Source of the DNA: Dirofilaria immitis
Taxonomy: Eukaryota > Nematoda > Chromadorea > Rhabditida > Onchocercidae
Reading direction: 5' to 3'
DNA length: 64,000 nt
NCBI GenBank assembly: GCA_024305405.1
Contig: JAKNDB010000085.1
Location: forward strand, 1,851,001 to 1,915,000
Shown here: positions 12,276-25,309 of the stretch, piece after piece
Numbering within the stretch: position 1 is the stretch's first letter
Layout of the letters: each line of letters begins with the position of its first letter
The notes under the pieces: generated by a model
What the model saw: the letters and a program-made list of their open reading frames with translations, nothing else
Told to the model about the DNA's origin: nothing
The model's database searches: none
Made by a program: the position numbers and the translations under genes

Positions 12276-12668
12276 TGTCTAAATTTATCGAAATATTATT
12301 CATTTAAAAATAAATTAAAATAATCGCAAAAATTTAACATTAATCGTATTAAATTCAAATTTCTAATAAACAATTTTGAATGAATCGATAATTCATATTT
12401 CTTGTAATTGATCGCACTGAATTGTTTTTAGCAATTCGACTTTTTTTAACTATCAGAAAAGAGCATTAATTCAATTAGAAAAATAAGATTCAAATGGCAC
12501 TAAGAAATAATTTGCAATCGTAACATCTTACAATGAAAATTTTGATAAGACCGTTATCACTATCATTGTTGTAAAATGTTAATAATATTATGCTATTATA
12601 TCAAAAATGAAATGTGATGAAATCATAATCATTATTATTATTACTAAATATTAACAGAAATCGTTACA

Positions 12669-12946
12669 GTATTGTGCCGAAATTAGTTGAGATAAAATCA
12701 TTATTACTATCACAATTATTGAATACCAATAAAAATCTTTATAATACAGTGCTGGAATCAAGATTTCCATTGATATTTAATAAAATGATAGAACAGAATA
12801 AGATCATCATTACTATCACTATCATAAATATCTTGATTATTCTAGTTATAAATTTAGTTCTTATTTGTAATTGTTTATTTTTTTTTAAATTAAACTGTAA
12901 AATAATAATAGTTCTGTTGCTTTTTTTCGATATATTCATAATATAA
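12669..12946 (+). CDS. possible terminal exon of a membrane protein (uncertain)
   Basis: After a TTACAG the plus strand is open for about 90 codons. It gives PKLVEIKSLLLSQLLNTNKN and an Arg/Glu-containing segment, then one strongly hydrophobic stretch (IIITITIINILIILVINLVL) that could cross a membrane, and a stop at 12946. Amino-acid use before the hydrophobic part looks coding. No homology is recognised and no partner exon was identified. A chance frame in AT-rich DNA remains possible. It lies head-to-head with the CARD gene. Confidence 0.2.
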
Positions 12947-12949
12947 ACT

Positions 12950-15900
12950 TAAAAAAGTCAATAAGAAAAGATTATGAAAGTTTAATAATTTGCATATTTA
13001 TTGCAAACGTATAATTATGAAAATAATGATTATGCATCATGATTATCTTAATCCAATTACAAAAATATAATCTCATGTTTATTTTATGTATACGATTATA
13101 TAAACAATGATTGCATGCTGTGATTATCTTAATCGAATTGTAAAAGTATGATAATTCGTATATTTATTTTATAAACATATAGTTACAAAAATAATGATTG
13201 TATACCGTGATTATCACGATCAAACTATCTATATCTAATAATATATACTTGTATTTATAAAAGATATGCTTTAGTAAGATGGTTGAACAATCACATCGGG
13301 TATTATTTAATCTTTCTGTTTTATTAAGTTATGTTATCGCCATTAAGATTGTCTCATTGTAGTATTGAATTATTATTATTGATATTATAATTGTTGAATT
13401 CGTTGATGTATTATCAAAATTATCACAATCAAGGTTTGATTATCAAAATTTGAGATGCTACCATTAAAAGATAAGGAGAACCATAATCCAAAGATCATGA
13501 TAAATCATGGTTAGAAAAGAGATCGGTAACGTAAATAAATGAAATAAATGGAGCTAATTGAATGAACACAATGCTATTACGAAGAAAGAGAAGATACTAT
13601 TATAATTAATTTGAAAATTTCTATAAAAATTTATCGAACTTATTTTCCGTAAAATAAAATCAAATAAATCCTTCGAAATAAAAGAAATTAACTATCGAAA
13701 CCTTCTAATAACAAAGCTGATAATTTGCAAAAATTTTTCATACTTAATTAGCAAATAGTTAAATCCATACTAAACAAATTTTTCGATTCAAAGGAAAAGA
13801 AGTTGATCTTTTACGGGATTATTTAAAGCATTATCGTTAATCTGTGATTTCAACAACAAAGTAAAAATATTTGTTATTTTCAATTTTATTTATCTTTTGA
13901 AAGTTTAGACGAAAAATAAAATTTTTATGGACAAAAAGGAAAAACTATAATTTTTGATTTAATATCTATAAAATGTAAGAATTAATTAAAAATGGAAGAA
14001 ATAAGTTTGTATGAAGAAAATGCAATGAATAAGGAAAAAGAGATGAAAATACCAAAGAATTTTTCGAGATTCGAGATTATTGTTTCGTCATAAATGATAT
14101 TGTAGAAGAATAAATTCTATGTTTATCAACAATATATATTCTTTTGTGCATTTATTTTGATTTATGATAATAAACCCTTTTGCTTGAAAAAGAATACTTT
14201 TTTTTCCTTTAAAACTTTTAAATATATTTGCAAAATCAAAATTCCTTGCAATTTTTACAGCTAAGAAAAATAAACCGTCGGTTTTTTTTTGTAGAAACTA
14301 TGATAATGTTAGTAATAAATTATCATAAAAATAACCTCACTTATCATATATCTTCTCTTTTATATCATCTTATTCTTAACATACTTTTATTATATACATA
14401 TTACGCTATATCGTATTATGTAATATATTATTTTTATTATGTTATTTTTTTATAATAGCATATTTTATGCAGTCTTATCATATCATCGTATTTTTATAAT
14501 TTCCCAGGAAATCTCTACCTGTCTTATCTTACTTATCACATACTATCACTTCATGTAGGCAAATTTTTCTCATTGGCATGGGAATTGATAGAATAATTTT
14601 AATTAGAATAAATTGTTGGATTAACATAGCTATAGATAATGATAATAGTAAAAATAAAATTTTGCTTATATTTTTACTGGCAATTTTAGGCTCAAAAAAA
14701 AATTTGTTATGCAATACAAAAATTTTTGTATATATAAAATGAAGGATGTAATAATCGATTGCAATGAAATAATTAAAATATATTTACGTAAAAATGATAA
14801 TTTCACTTATCATATATCTTATCTTTTATATTATATTATTTCTTACTATAATATTATCGTGATCTTATTCGTAGTTGAAGAAATTAGTATTTTTAAAAAA
14901 AAAAAAAAACATTTTTATTTAGGCAAATAAGAAAAATTTTCGCAACAAAATAATATAACTTTTAAGGCTTGGAATATTTGGTATATATATTTGGATTGAA
15001 AATTAATGATATCCGTCCATTTTATTTGTGCATGCTCATTAGGAAAATCTATCTTGCTAAGACATTCCTAAATTTGGTAAAAAAAAAAATCATTGAAAAT
15101 GTTAGGAACAAGCGAGCAAAATTTTTCAAGCTGATTAATTTTAAATCGCAAGCATACGACAACGTTGGTTAGTATTTTTAGCAAAACTAGGGAAAAAAAA
15201 ATCAAAATAAGGAAGGAAAAAAAGGAAATTAAAAAAAAAAAAGAAAGAAAGAAAGAAAGAAAGGCAAAATATGAGAGAGATATTTGATGTCTTTGTGGCC
15301 AATGCAAAATTGTCTAGCATACGAAAATTTCGAGATTAAAAATGTCTTTTGCTGTTTCGCTTTTTCTTTATCTTTCCATTGTTTCAGCTTTTTTTTTCAT
15401 TTTAACTATTTGAATATTTAAAAATCAGTTAGCTATTTGAGGAAATTAAAATTGCATAAAATGAATAATTTCAAAATAGTCAAAATGTGTTTGGTATATT
15501 ATTTGTTGGAAAATAAATGTTATATCAAAATTATTGCAAAGCTTTAAAATTATTTTACGACATTTTTTCTTTATGCATACAATAAGAAAACGTCAAGCAA
15601 GTAAATAAGTCAAGCAAGCAAATACGTCAAACAGGTAAATACGTCAAACAAGTAAATACGTCGACAAAGTAAATACGTCAAGCAAGCAAATACGTCGACA
15701 AAGTAAATACGTCAAGCGAGAATTTACGTCAAGCAAGTAAATAAATAAGGAAATTAAAGATATGTATATTTGAATCAAAATAAAAACATTTGACAACGTG
15801 ATATCAATGTCGTATCAAATTTAAAAAAGTAATCATTTTAAAAAAGTAAATAAAAAAATTTTCATTTTGCCTGAAGAAACAAAATAGCTTATAAATTTGA

Positions 15901-18900
15901 AATCCTAAAATTCAAATATAAAATTTTCATTCTTCAGATGCCATCCTTTTTCTTCATTTTCTTGAAACAAAAAAAAGAAGAAATTGATTCGCAAATTATA
16001 TTATTATGAAATAATTGAATAAATACATTCCTCATTTTTATTATTTACAATTTCATTTATATCAAAAAAAAAAAATAAATCAATAAACAAGACAAGAATA
16101 TTATCATTGTGATTGATATACAATGTATTATTATTATTTGAAAAAGATATAGTAATGTTTTGAAGCTCAAAGAAAAATAATATTGACAGATGCAAATATT
16201 GATTAATTTATGTAAAAATTTAGTAGTTATAAAAATTTTTTGCTTTATCATGTAGTATAATTTTGAAATGTCAAGACAGGATAGTGTTAAAAGATTCAGA
16301 TATTGATTAATTCGTATGAAAAATATGCTAGTCGTAAAATTTCACTCGTCAATATTGAAAATTATCGATTTTTGTATTTTTAAAAATATTACAACATCCA
16401 TTTCATTTTTGATATGTTTAATATTATCACTGATAAAGATCATAAAATGAACTAAGGCAATGAAAGAAAGTATTTATATTTCGTAGAAAATGAAATATAC
16501 TTCGTTAAATATGAAATAAAAGTAAGCTAAGAAATTGACTATTTCTTATGTATTTATAGAAATTAATTAAATTTTTTATTTATTTATACTTAATAAATAA
16601 ATGAATACATAAATTCAATACGAAAGAAAGTTTCTATTTCAATAAGCTAGGATAGAATAAAAACAATAATTAAATATGAATTTATATAAAGTAAGTTTAA
16701 AGAAATAGTGGCGGATGATATTTAAAAAAAAAAAAAAAACGAAAAAAGAAAAATGAATATATAAGAAATAAACAAAAAAATTAAATATGCTGCTAAACAT
16801 TAATTAATAAATAAATAAATAAAGTAATGAAAATATACTAATAAATGGATAAAAGATGAGCGAATAAATAAACAAACGAATTACTAAAAATAAACAAAAC
16901 ATAAAAATTTGATAAATAAAAGGAGGAAAAAAAAAGTGTAGTGAAAAGTATGAAAATTAGAAATTGAAAAATATGAATTGATATTTGTTTAGAAGAAACG
17001 AAAGAGAAACAAAAGTAAACAAATAAATTAAAAATATATAAAAAAGTAAAATGAAAATGATCGAATGCTTTCTTCCTCTTTTGCTTGCTATTTATTTACT
17101 ATTTACTAATACCATTATTAGACAGCTGTATTCTTAAATTTTAATCTTTCAATAATCACAATAATAGCCTTTCTATTTTGCACAAATGTTTTGGTGTAAA
17201 ATTTGTCTGAAATTATCCATTTGGTTAATTATTCAATTTCAAATATTATATAGCAAAATTATATGAAATATATGTATTGCAGAAATTTCATCAAATAGTG
17301 AACAGATAATAAGTAACCATAGCATTTTTTATATTTTCATTCTAATTTAAATATACGCATATAATATATAAATATATATTTAAGTATTTAAGTATTATTT
17401 ATCTATCTACATTTTGAGTAATATATTTATATTTATTTCATAATAATAGATATAAAATGAAAAGAATTAGTTATTAATTAATTCATTTTAATAATAGGCA
17501 AACAAGTAATAGTAGAGAAGTATTTCTATATTTCATCCGTAATTTAAATTTATTTACGTTCATTTTATAATTTAAATATTGCATTTTTATTTTGGGTATT
17601 ATATTTATATTATAAGTAGTATAGCTATATTTTAATAGTTATGTACCGATATTTTAAGCTTTGTGAAGAATGTGATATGTCATTGAAATATGTTTCTTAT
17701 AAATTGAATCATATAAATATCTCATGGTCATCATTTATCTCTGATAATAAAAATATTTTTATAAATAGAACACTTTACTTAATTACATGTTTACATGTAG
17801 TATGATAAGAATTACATTCAAAATTTTGCATATTGTAAATGATATTTTTAAATTGAATATGATATCTTTAAATTAAATATTATATATTCTGAAATAGATG
17901 TGATATATTTATTTAAAAATGAGTATGTACATATTTAGATTTGATATAGAAAATTAAATGTTATCTTTGATTATATATATTGTTAAAAAAGAAAAACATA
18001 ATTTAAAACAAATGAATACAATTTATGAGATGCATATATTAATATTTATATTTTATCATATAATAAAATTTAAAATAGAAACAACTATGATAGTATGATT
18101 TGAAATATCAAATGTCAGCAACAGCTTAAACCCATAAATAACAACTACCATATGAGATGATAATGATGATAAATGATGATGATGATGATGATTAATGTCT
18201 TTTATTATAACTTTTTATTTATTCATTCATTCACTCATCCATTTCGTTCAATTTTATTTTAAAATTTAGATAAACCAAAAAGGAAAAAAAAATTTTATTC
18301 AATTGCACTTCAAAAAAAAAAATCACAGTTATTGCTAAAATGATTATCTTTTCTATCATAGTGATATTTTTATCAACATATTAGAATTATTAACTAGGAA
18401 AAGCGAAACTTTTGAATTTAAAAAAAAGTACTCTATTGAAATTAACTCACAAAATAGATTAATAAACATCGAATAAGAATTCAAAACATTATTTCATTGA
18501 TTTGTATCATCAATGCTATCAAATCAATAATCATCATATCAATTTCATTTAATCAATGCTCTCTAATTTATTAATATTTCGAATCGAAAAATGAAAAATT
18601 GAAAAAAATAATAAATAGAAAAAAAATCAACATCGATAAAAACAAATGTCTTTACCTTTAATGTTTGTCAATTAAATAATCATTAGATTTTTATAAAATA
18701 AATAATTTCAACAATATAAATATATCATTCATAAAAGTTAAATGAGCAAGATTAGCTGATTATGCAATGATTATTTAAAAATGAAATGATAACAATCGTT
18801 CAATCCTTATCATGGAAAAATAAAATTTTAGTTCAATTTAAAATTCCTGAATTCTGAAATCAAAATTATGAAGGATATCGTTTTTTTCTTTCCTTGCTTT

Positions 18901-19120
18901 AAATGAAAGAAAGAGTTGTGGTAAAATGATCCAAATTCAAATCCCTGGAGAAAGGAAATATTTTATCCATCTGATATATTCGATTTTCTTTTCCTTTTTT
19001 TTACTTCAGAATTTTGTAATAGAAATAGCAATAAATAATCCAATATGACAGGAAAGAAAATTTTTTCTACATAAAATAATAGAATTTATTCAATTACTTT
19101 TACCATTATCGAAAAATCAA
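12950..19120. other. AT-rich intergenic region with short repeats
   Basis: The region contains poly-A/T and GAAA runs (about 15230-15262), a 17-bp array (15597-15745) and an ATG-type microsatellite (about 18155-18193). Open frames here are composed of Ile/Asn/Lys/Phe/Tyr and look like chance frames. Confidence 0.45.
15597..15745. repeat. about 17-bp tandem repeat AAGTAAATACGTCAAGC
   Basis: About nine degenerate copies of (G/A)CAAGTAAATACGTCAA. Some carry GTCGACA in place of GTCAAGC, so two sub-types alternate. Confidence 0.8.
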
Positions 19121-19128
19121 ATGATCTA

Positions 19129-19401
19129 AAATCAATTTATGATTATTCTGCAGTCAAAGGTCATTTATTGTTTGTGTTTCACCTTTTATAATTATTATTT
19201 CTGATCTTTTATTGATTGTTTTAATTTAGTATAAGAAAGAAAGAATTAGAAAGAAAAAGTTAAAAATAAAAGATAAATTTTTGAATTACTAATTTTATTG
19301 AAAGATCGCATTATCACTTCAAGTAAAATGTATGAAAAAGGTGAAACACAAACAATAAATGACCTTTAATTTTCAGGATAATCATCAATTGATATTGATT
19401 T
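19129..19401. mobile_element. foldback/MITE-like element with long terminal inverted repeats, TA-flanked
   Basis: A perfect 32-bp inverted repeat (AAAGGTCATTTATTGTTTGT plus GTTTCACCTTTT at 19156-19187, reverse complement at 19336-19367) encloses about 150 bp. Outside it the pairing continues imperfectly through GATTAT-CTG to AAATCAAT...ATTGATTT. The outermost matched ends are bordered by TA at 19127-19128 and 19402-19403, as expected for a Tc1/mariner-type target. There is no transposase, so this would be a non-autonomous element. Confidence 0.75.
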
Positions 19402-21867
19402 TATATAAAACTAAATCTTTTATTTGGGTAAAACTAATCATTTCTTGTATCGAATTAATAAGACCTAAAATTTAAAAAATAACATTGATTTAGAAAAGAT
19501 TGAATAATATACTACAATTCTAATATTTTTTTAACGATTTACTTCACAACAAAAAAATTTTTTGATGATAATGAATTGAAATTTTCCAGCATAGAGCAAT
19601 AAATTAGCATGGAGAATATTTTATGGTTATTGTTAATAAAAAAATTTTGATTAATAAAATTAAATTTATGCACAGATTGAAAAAAACAATAAATATTGCA
19701 AAATTATCCATTTCAAATATGCTATAAATTTAGTGTTTGAATGGAAAAATTTTCCATAAAATTTTATAAATAAATAAAACCAAATCATTTTTCTTCGATA
19801 AAACTAAATAAAATGAGCATCTGCTAATCTGTTATAGTACAGAAGAAAAAAAAACAAAGATTTTTCCATCATTTATTTCATGCAATATTAATTACATTTA
19901 CTTTTATTTTTTGTGTTTTATAGAATTGTAATGTTGAAAGATGGCAATATTGATTGATTAAATTATTAGACAAAAAGTGAAAATTCATTTATAAAATTTT
20001 GTTTTGTTTTTTTTCTATTAGAAAATTTAGCATTTATTTATCCATTCTTTGCTTATTTTCGAACAATACGTATTAAATGCCAACACTATATTATAGGCAG
20101 AAAAATAATTTTTCATTCTTTGCTTTTTCTTTCATTGTGCAAAATGGCAAAAACAAAAACGAAAGAAGCAAATAATAAGATAAGATGGATAAGATAATTT
20201 CAAAAAATGGAAGGATAGGAAAAACAAAAACAAAAAAATAAACTAATCACTGAATCTTAAGACAAATGCTTATCATCCATTAATTTTTGTAAAGAAAAAT
20301 TTCAACTGAACAAGTGAAATTTGTATATAAAATTTAAAATATTTTTCAATTTCTAGCACTTTTTTTTTTAAATCTTAAATCCTAAAAATAAGAAAAGAAA
20401 AATTAAGAAATAAGATAAACAGAATAAGATATTAGATCGAAAAGTAAAAATATAATGTAAAATGAATAAATACTTCTAAATTATGTGAAGAATTATGTCT
20501 TAAATGAAAAAAATATTTCGTTTAAATTTTATTCAAATTTTTCTCTTACAAAAATAATTATAAAAAAATTAACCTTTCATTATTAGAACGATTCAAAAAA
20601 AAATTCTTGCATACATATGCTCTTGAAATCTTAATTAAAATTATAGCATATTGTTGCAGAAATAAGAAAAAAAAAGAAATATATTATCAAAAAAATTGCA
20701 TCTTTTTTTTTGGATTAAATCTTAAGCTAAAATAATTTCAAAATGACAAGAAATAAAATTGAATAAATCTTAAAAAATTAAATTCTAAAATTCAAATATT
20801 TCGAAATTTTTTTTTACATATTTTTTTGATAAAAATTACGATTAAAGTTTAAAGAATATTTGTTGCAAAATAAGTGAGTGATGAAATATTTGTACAAAAT
20901 TGGAAATAAATTTGAGAAAATTGAAAAATCAAAACAAAAAAAAATTTTTGAAACAGAAATAATAGAAAGATGTAAAAATAAATTTTTTTAGCTGACGAAA
21001 AACACTAGCTTAATGATATTTAGCTATTGAATAAAATTTTTGAAATTTAAGTTCTTTGATGTCTTAAGAGAATAGAGGACGCAATAATGCTCAATGATGA
21101 AAGATAATTGTTTTCTGCTAATAATACCGGAGGAAAATGAAAGTTTTAAATCTAAAAACTTTAATACTTCTTAGTATCGTTGGCAAAAATATACTTATTT
21201 TCTGCTCTTTCTTTTAAACTAAGTTAAATTAGAAGAAAAAATAATTTCGATTAAATTAAACTTTGTTAAGCTATATGTTAAATTAATTTGTGTATAAATT
21301 TGAAATTTAAACGAATAGAAATTTAAAATGAGCAACAAAAAGTTTTCATTAATTTAGACCATTTTCAATTTAAATTGTTCGCTTTATTTTCCTTATTCTC
21401 CCATTTTCCTATGTTACTTCGATTTTTTCTCGAATTGATTTTCATTAAGCATCGATGTGATAGAAAATAAAGTAAATTTGAAATAATTTTTAAATTTTTG
21501 CATTTCATTTGTTTGGTGTCGCAAAAAGATTTCTCTCTTTTTTTTCGGCTGAAAATCTAAAAAGTTTGTTTATATATCAATTTCATAAATACTTTTATTT
21601 TTGTTTTCCCTTCCTATTGCCGCTATCATAAAATGAAAAATTTCATATTAACAAGAAATGATATAAAATTAAAATAAATTTTGAATCTTTTTATCCCCAA
21701 TTTTTATCACATTTTTGAATACTTCAGTATCATATGATCATATAACAATAATTATTATTGTTACACTATTTTATTTCTCTACAAATAAAATATGCCTTCT
21801 ATTAAAAATTAAAAATTTCAGTAAAAATCCGAGAAAAAAGCCTGAAATTATTCGTCAGGAAAACGGT

Positions 21868-21990
21868 TAATATTATTATTGTTGTTATTTTTAGTAATAA
21901 TTATTATTATTATCATTGTCGTCATTATCATTGCCATTATTACTATTGCTATTGTTATTATTATCATTATTATTATAATAATATTATTTA
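21868..21990. repeat. imperfect ATT trinucleotide microsatellite
   Basis: A run of ATT/GTT/ATC/GTC triplets of about 120 bp. Confidence 0.8.
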
Positions 21991-22086
21991 GCTATCAAAT
22001 ACATAAAAATTATTTGTATTTCTATCATATATGCATTTATCGACAGTATATGTTGTAAAATGAAATTCTAAACTTTTTATTTGCAT

Positions 22087-22455
22087 AAGATCACGCCAAA
22101 GATAAGATTAAATGTTTACAGGTTAAATCATGAATGATATTATACGATAGTTCATTCTGCACTAACAATGCTGTTTTAAGCACACTATAGAAAGGTTCAT
22201 GGCCGATTGTTTTTAACACCTGCTCAAGATCTTTCGGGACGTACTCAACAAAAACTTCGTCTTATAAATTCTATTCTTTTCTTAATGCTATCGCTTAAAA
22301 GAATCCAATCTCTTATTAGGTTCAACAAGTTGTATAGAATGCCACCGGAATCATGAAATTTTTCTATAAAAGCTTCAATATATTTTTGATCGCCAATAAG
22401 TAAAAGATTCAAATTTCTTTCAACAAAAAGTCCAATACCATATAGCGACTAATTA
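22087..22455 (-). pseudogene. decayed coding remnant, unassigned, possibly bacterial
   Basis: The base composition is less AT-rich than the surroundings. The minus strand reads in one frame as YGIGLFVERNLNLLLIGDQK, then YIEAFIEKFHDSGGILYNLL to a stop. The next frame takes over at the same place with DEVFVEYVPKDLEQVLKTIG and HEPFYSVLKTALLVQNELS. The switch equals a 1-nt indel and the two segments look like one protein. I cannot name the family. Two clear bacterial remnants occur elsewhere in the window (pyrF at 10.8 kb, murC at 25.0 kb), so another Wolbachia-derived piece is plausible but unproven; a nematode gene relic is the alternative. Confidence 0.45.
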
Positions 22456-25036
22456 CAATAATGATTTATGCAATATTTGCGAAAATTTTCATTTCGTCAC
22501 CGAATTCAATATTATATATTTCATCAAAAAAAAAAAAATTGCGAAGAAAATTGTGATTATATTAAAATTTCTACATTCTGATAATCGTAAAGAGAAAAGA
22601 TTGGATTTTTTTTTATTTAATAATTTTATATATAAATGTTTTCATAAAAAAAAAAAAAAAAAGTATAACATCATTTCAATCATTTGGTATTTTAAAAAAT
22701 TGCAAATAATTTTTATGATTCAATAATGAATCATATTTGCATGATAAAAAAAATAAAATGTGAAAATTTTTTAAGAAAAAAAAAAAAGAAAGAAAACTTT
22801 ATTTCAAAACATCTGGCAATTGATATGGCTGCTGAAAATATTTAAATTGTAAAATTTCATTTCTATTTCTTCTCTTTCTTTACTCTTTAATTGCATTCCA
22901 TAATTGCCTCTTTTTATTCTTTTAGTCTAAAAGTTTTATGGTTAACATTCAAACTATTTTAATTATCTCATTGTGTGCAAATTTTCAAATTTCGAATTAT
23001 GCAAAAAAATAGCAAAGTGAAAAAATGATTGTTTCATGCTGAATTTAATAAAATTTATTATTTAATTTTTAATTTATGAAATTTTAAAATATTTCATAAA
23101 TTAATGAAATAAGTTCAAACTAAAATATTAGTAAGTATAAATTGATCGTTAATTATATCCCACAATATTCTACTTTTTTCGTAATCGATTTGAAATTAAT
23201 TGAAACTATTTTCTTTATTTATACTAAATTTAGAAGATTTTTTTAGCCAAGCTAATTAATGATTATAACTTAAATACTTCAGTTTTTTTGAATAGCCTAA
23301 ATTGACTAATTTATTAAGGCAAAGCTAATTTTAGTTAAAATCTTACATTTTAATAAATTACTCATTTTCCAATTTATATTTTATTTCGAAAAGCTATCGG
23401 AAAAAATTTTAAGTCAAACAACGTTTAGCTAAAATTTCCCACTTTTTCTTTCATAAACTGGACATTCAATAATTTATGTTTTATTCTCGAATGTTATTAA
23501 TTCGTTTTGTTCTTCACGAAGAGCATTGTTAGTGATTTGAAATGGATTTAAATTTAGTAAAAAGAAGTATTCTTGAAAATATAATAATTATCTATGCATA
23601 TTGCGTTGCACAAATAATGCATGACATCTTTTTCATACTAGAAATAACAATTTATCGTGATATGTTGCGTTTTAAGCATGAAACTTTTATTTCAAAATTA
23701 TTATATACCAATTATCATTATATATATCTATGATATAAATTATGCATTACATTAAAGAATCGATTAGAAAATATACGTCAATAAATACGAAATACGTGAA
23801 AGAGAAATTAGTCAGTTACATAGTGAGTAATATAATTTATATGTTATATACTTCTTCTTGGATTATTAATCAAATAATATGGTAATTAATTATGATGTAA
23901 TTCAATTGCAACAAAAAAATTTGTAATGAAATAGATGATTAAATGTATTTTGCTGAATAACAGTTCAGCAATATTCTTTAAGAGATAATTATATTGGAGA
24001 TGTGTAATGATATCATCAGTCCCTATTTATCAAGTTATTAATTAAATCTTTAACATCAACTAAGTTGTTTTTAAGATTTCTTATCATTTAGTGACTGATC
24101 GTTACTGTGGATAGAATATTGTAAGCAACATTTAAATGATCAAAATAGCAAGCTAATTTCAAGATCAAACGAATAAATTCATCAAAATAATTAAAAATTG
24201 AGTGTAAGAAAATAAGCTTTAGAGAAAATGTAGGAATAAAATTTTTTAATTAAGAAATAACAAGAAAGAAAAGGCAGATAATTTTTTCACCTTTTTTGTT
24301 AAATTAATTTCATGTAAGATAGAAGAAAAAAAAAGCAATTTTAATTCTTATAATTTCCTTTTTATTTCCTTACTAAACATTCATGAGATTTTCCATTTCA
24401 ATTCATTTCTTTTTTTTACATCAGAAGATATTAGTTATTTAATTTCTTTTCGAAGTTTTATCTTTTATATTTTCTTTTTCAAGGAAATAATAATTATATC
24501 TTTTCATTCTTTAGAATAAATAGTAGTTTCTCTTTTTAATTACAATAATTTTAAAATTTTCTTTCAAATATTTCATATCAAATAATTTTTCTTTTCATTT
24601 CCTCTAGTGGTGCTTAATTCTGATTTGAAATTATTTGTTTTTCTCATACAATTTTATGAGAAAAGAAAATTTTCGATGAATTTTCGTAATAAATCTAATT
24701 AGAATTGGAATATATTTTTTATCAAATTAAAATATATTTTCTTCTTCTTCTGAATACAATAATTTTTGAAGAATTTTTTCTTTTAATAAAATAATTTCTT
24801 TTTGCGACAACGTTGGGTTTTATTTTTAAATAATTCATCAAATATTTTTTTCCCTTCTTTTTACCGATAAAATGTTTCATAATTTATTAGTAGCTGAAAT
24901 TTTCAACAAAATCATCAATTTATAATTATTTCTATTATTAAATAAAAATTTAAAAGTTCAATTTAAAATGATCAAATATTAATTAACGATTATATAAAAA
25001 ATATATATTAAAGAAATAAAATATATATAGCTTTTT

Positions 25037-25300
25037 GTATGTCATCAATCCTGCACCCAGGAATTGGTTTATCTTCTAGAGGATGGATAGGGGTAAGGAG
25101 AATATAGTCAAACATCATAATAATTCGTATAAATTCATCAAAAAATTATAAATGCGAATGAAACGGAATAGTTCAATAATTCCTATCACTTTTCTTTAGC
25201 AATTGAGCGCTGCTATTAAAGTTGCCTGTATTTCATTGGGGTGATGAGCATAATCCTCAATTAATTTAATGCCTTTAACAATGCCTTTAACAAATACATA
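25037..25300 (-). pseudogene. murC: murC (UDP-N-acetylmuramate--L-alanine ligase) fragment, probable Wolbachia-derived insertion
   Basis: On the minus strand [20 protein letters not shown] contains DYAHHPNEI, the signature of MurC ligases (family form DYxHHPTEI), followed by AAL. Further along, VIGIIE...FR...IYNF fits the family's segment after it (VFQPHR..RT..), and [20 protein letters not shown] fits the FD..xLxxIYxAxExPIPG block. The pieces lie in the expected order and spacing but in shifted frames with stops, so the gene is dead and only its C-terminal third is present. MurC makes peptidoglycan precursor and animals have no counterpart. Together with pyrF this argues for old Wolbachia DNA in a worm chromosome. 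The donor is an inference. Confidence 0.8.
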
Positions 25301-25309
25301 AAATTAGAA

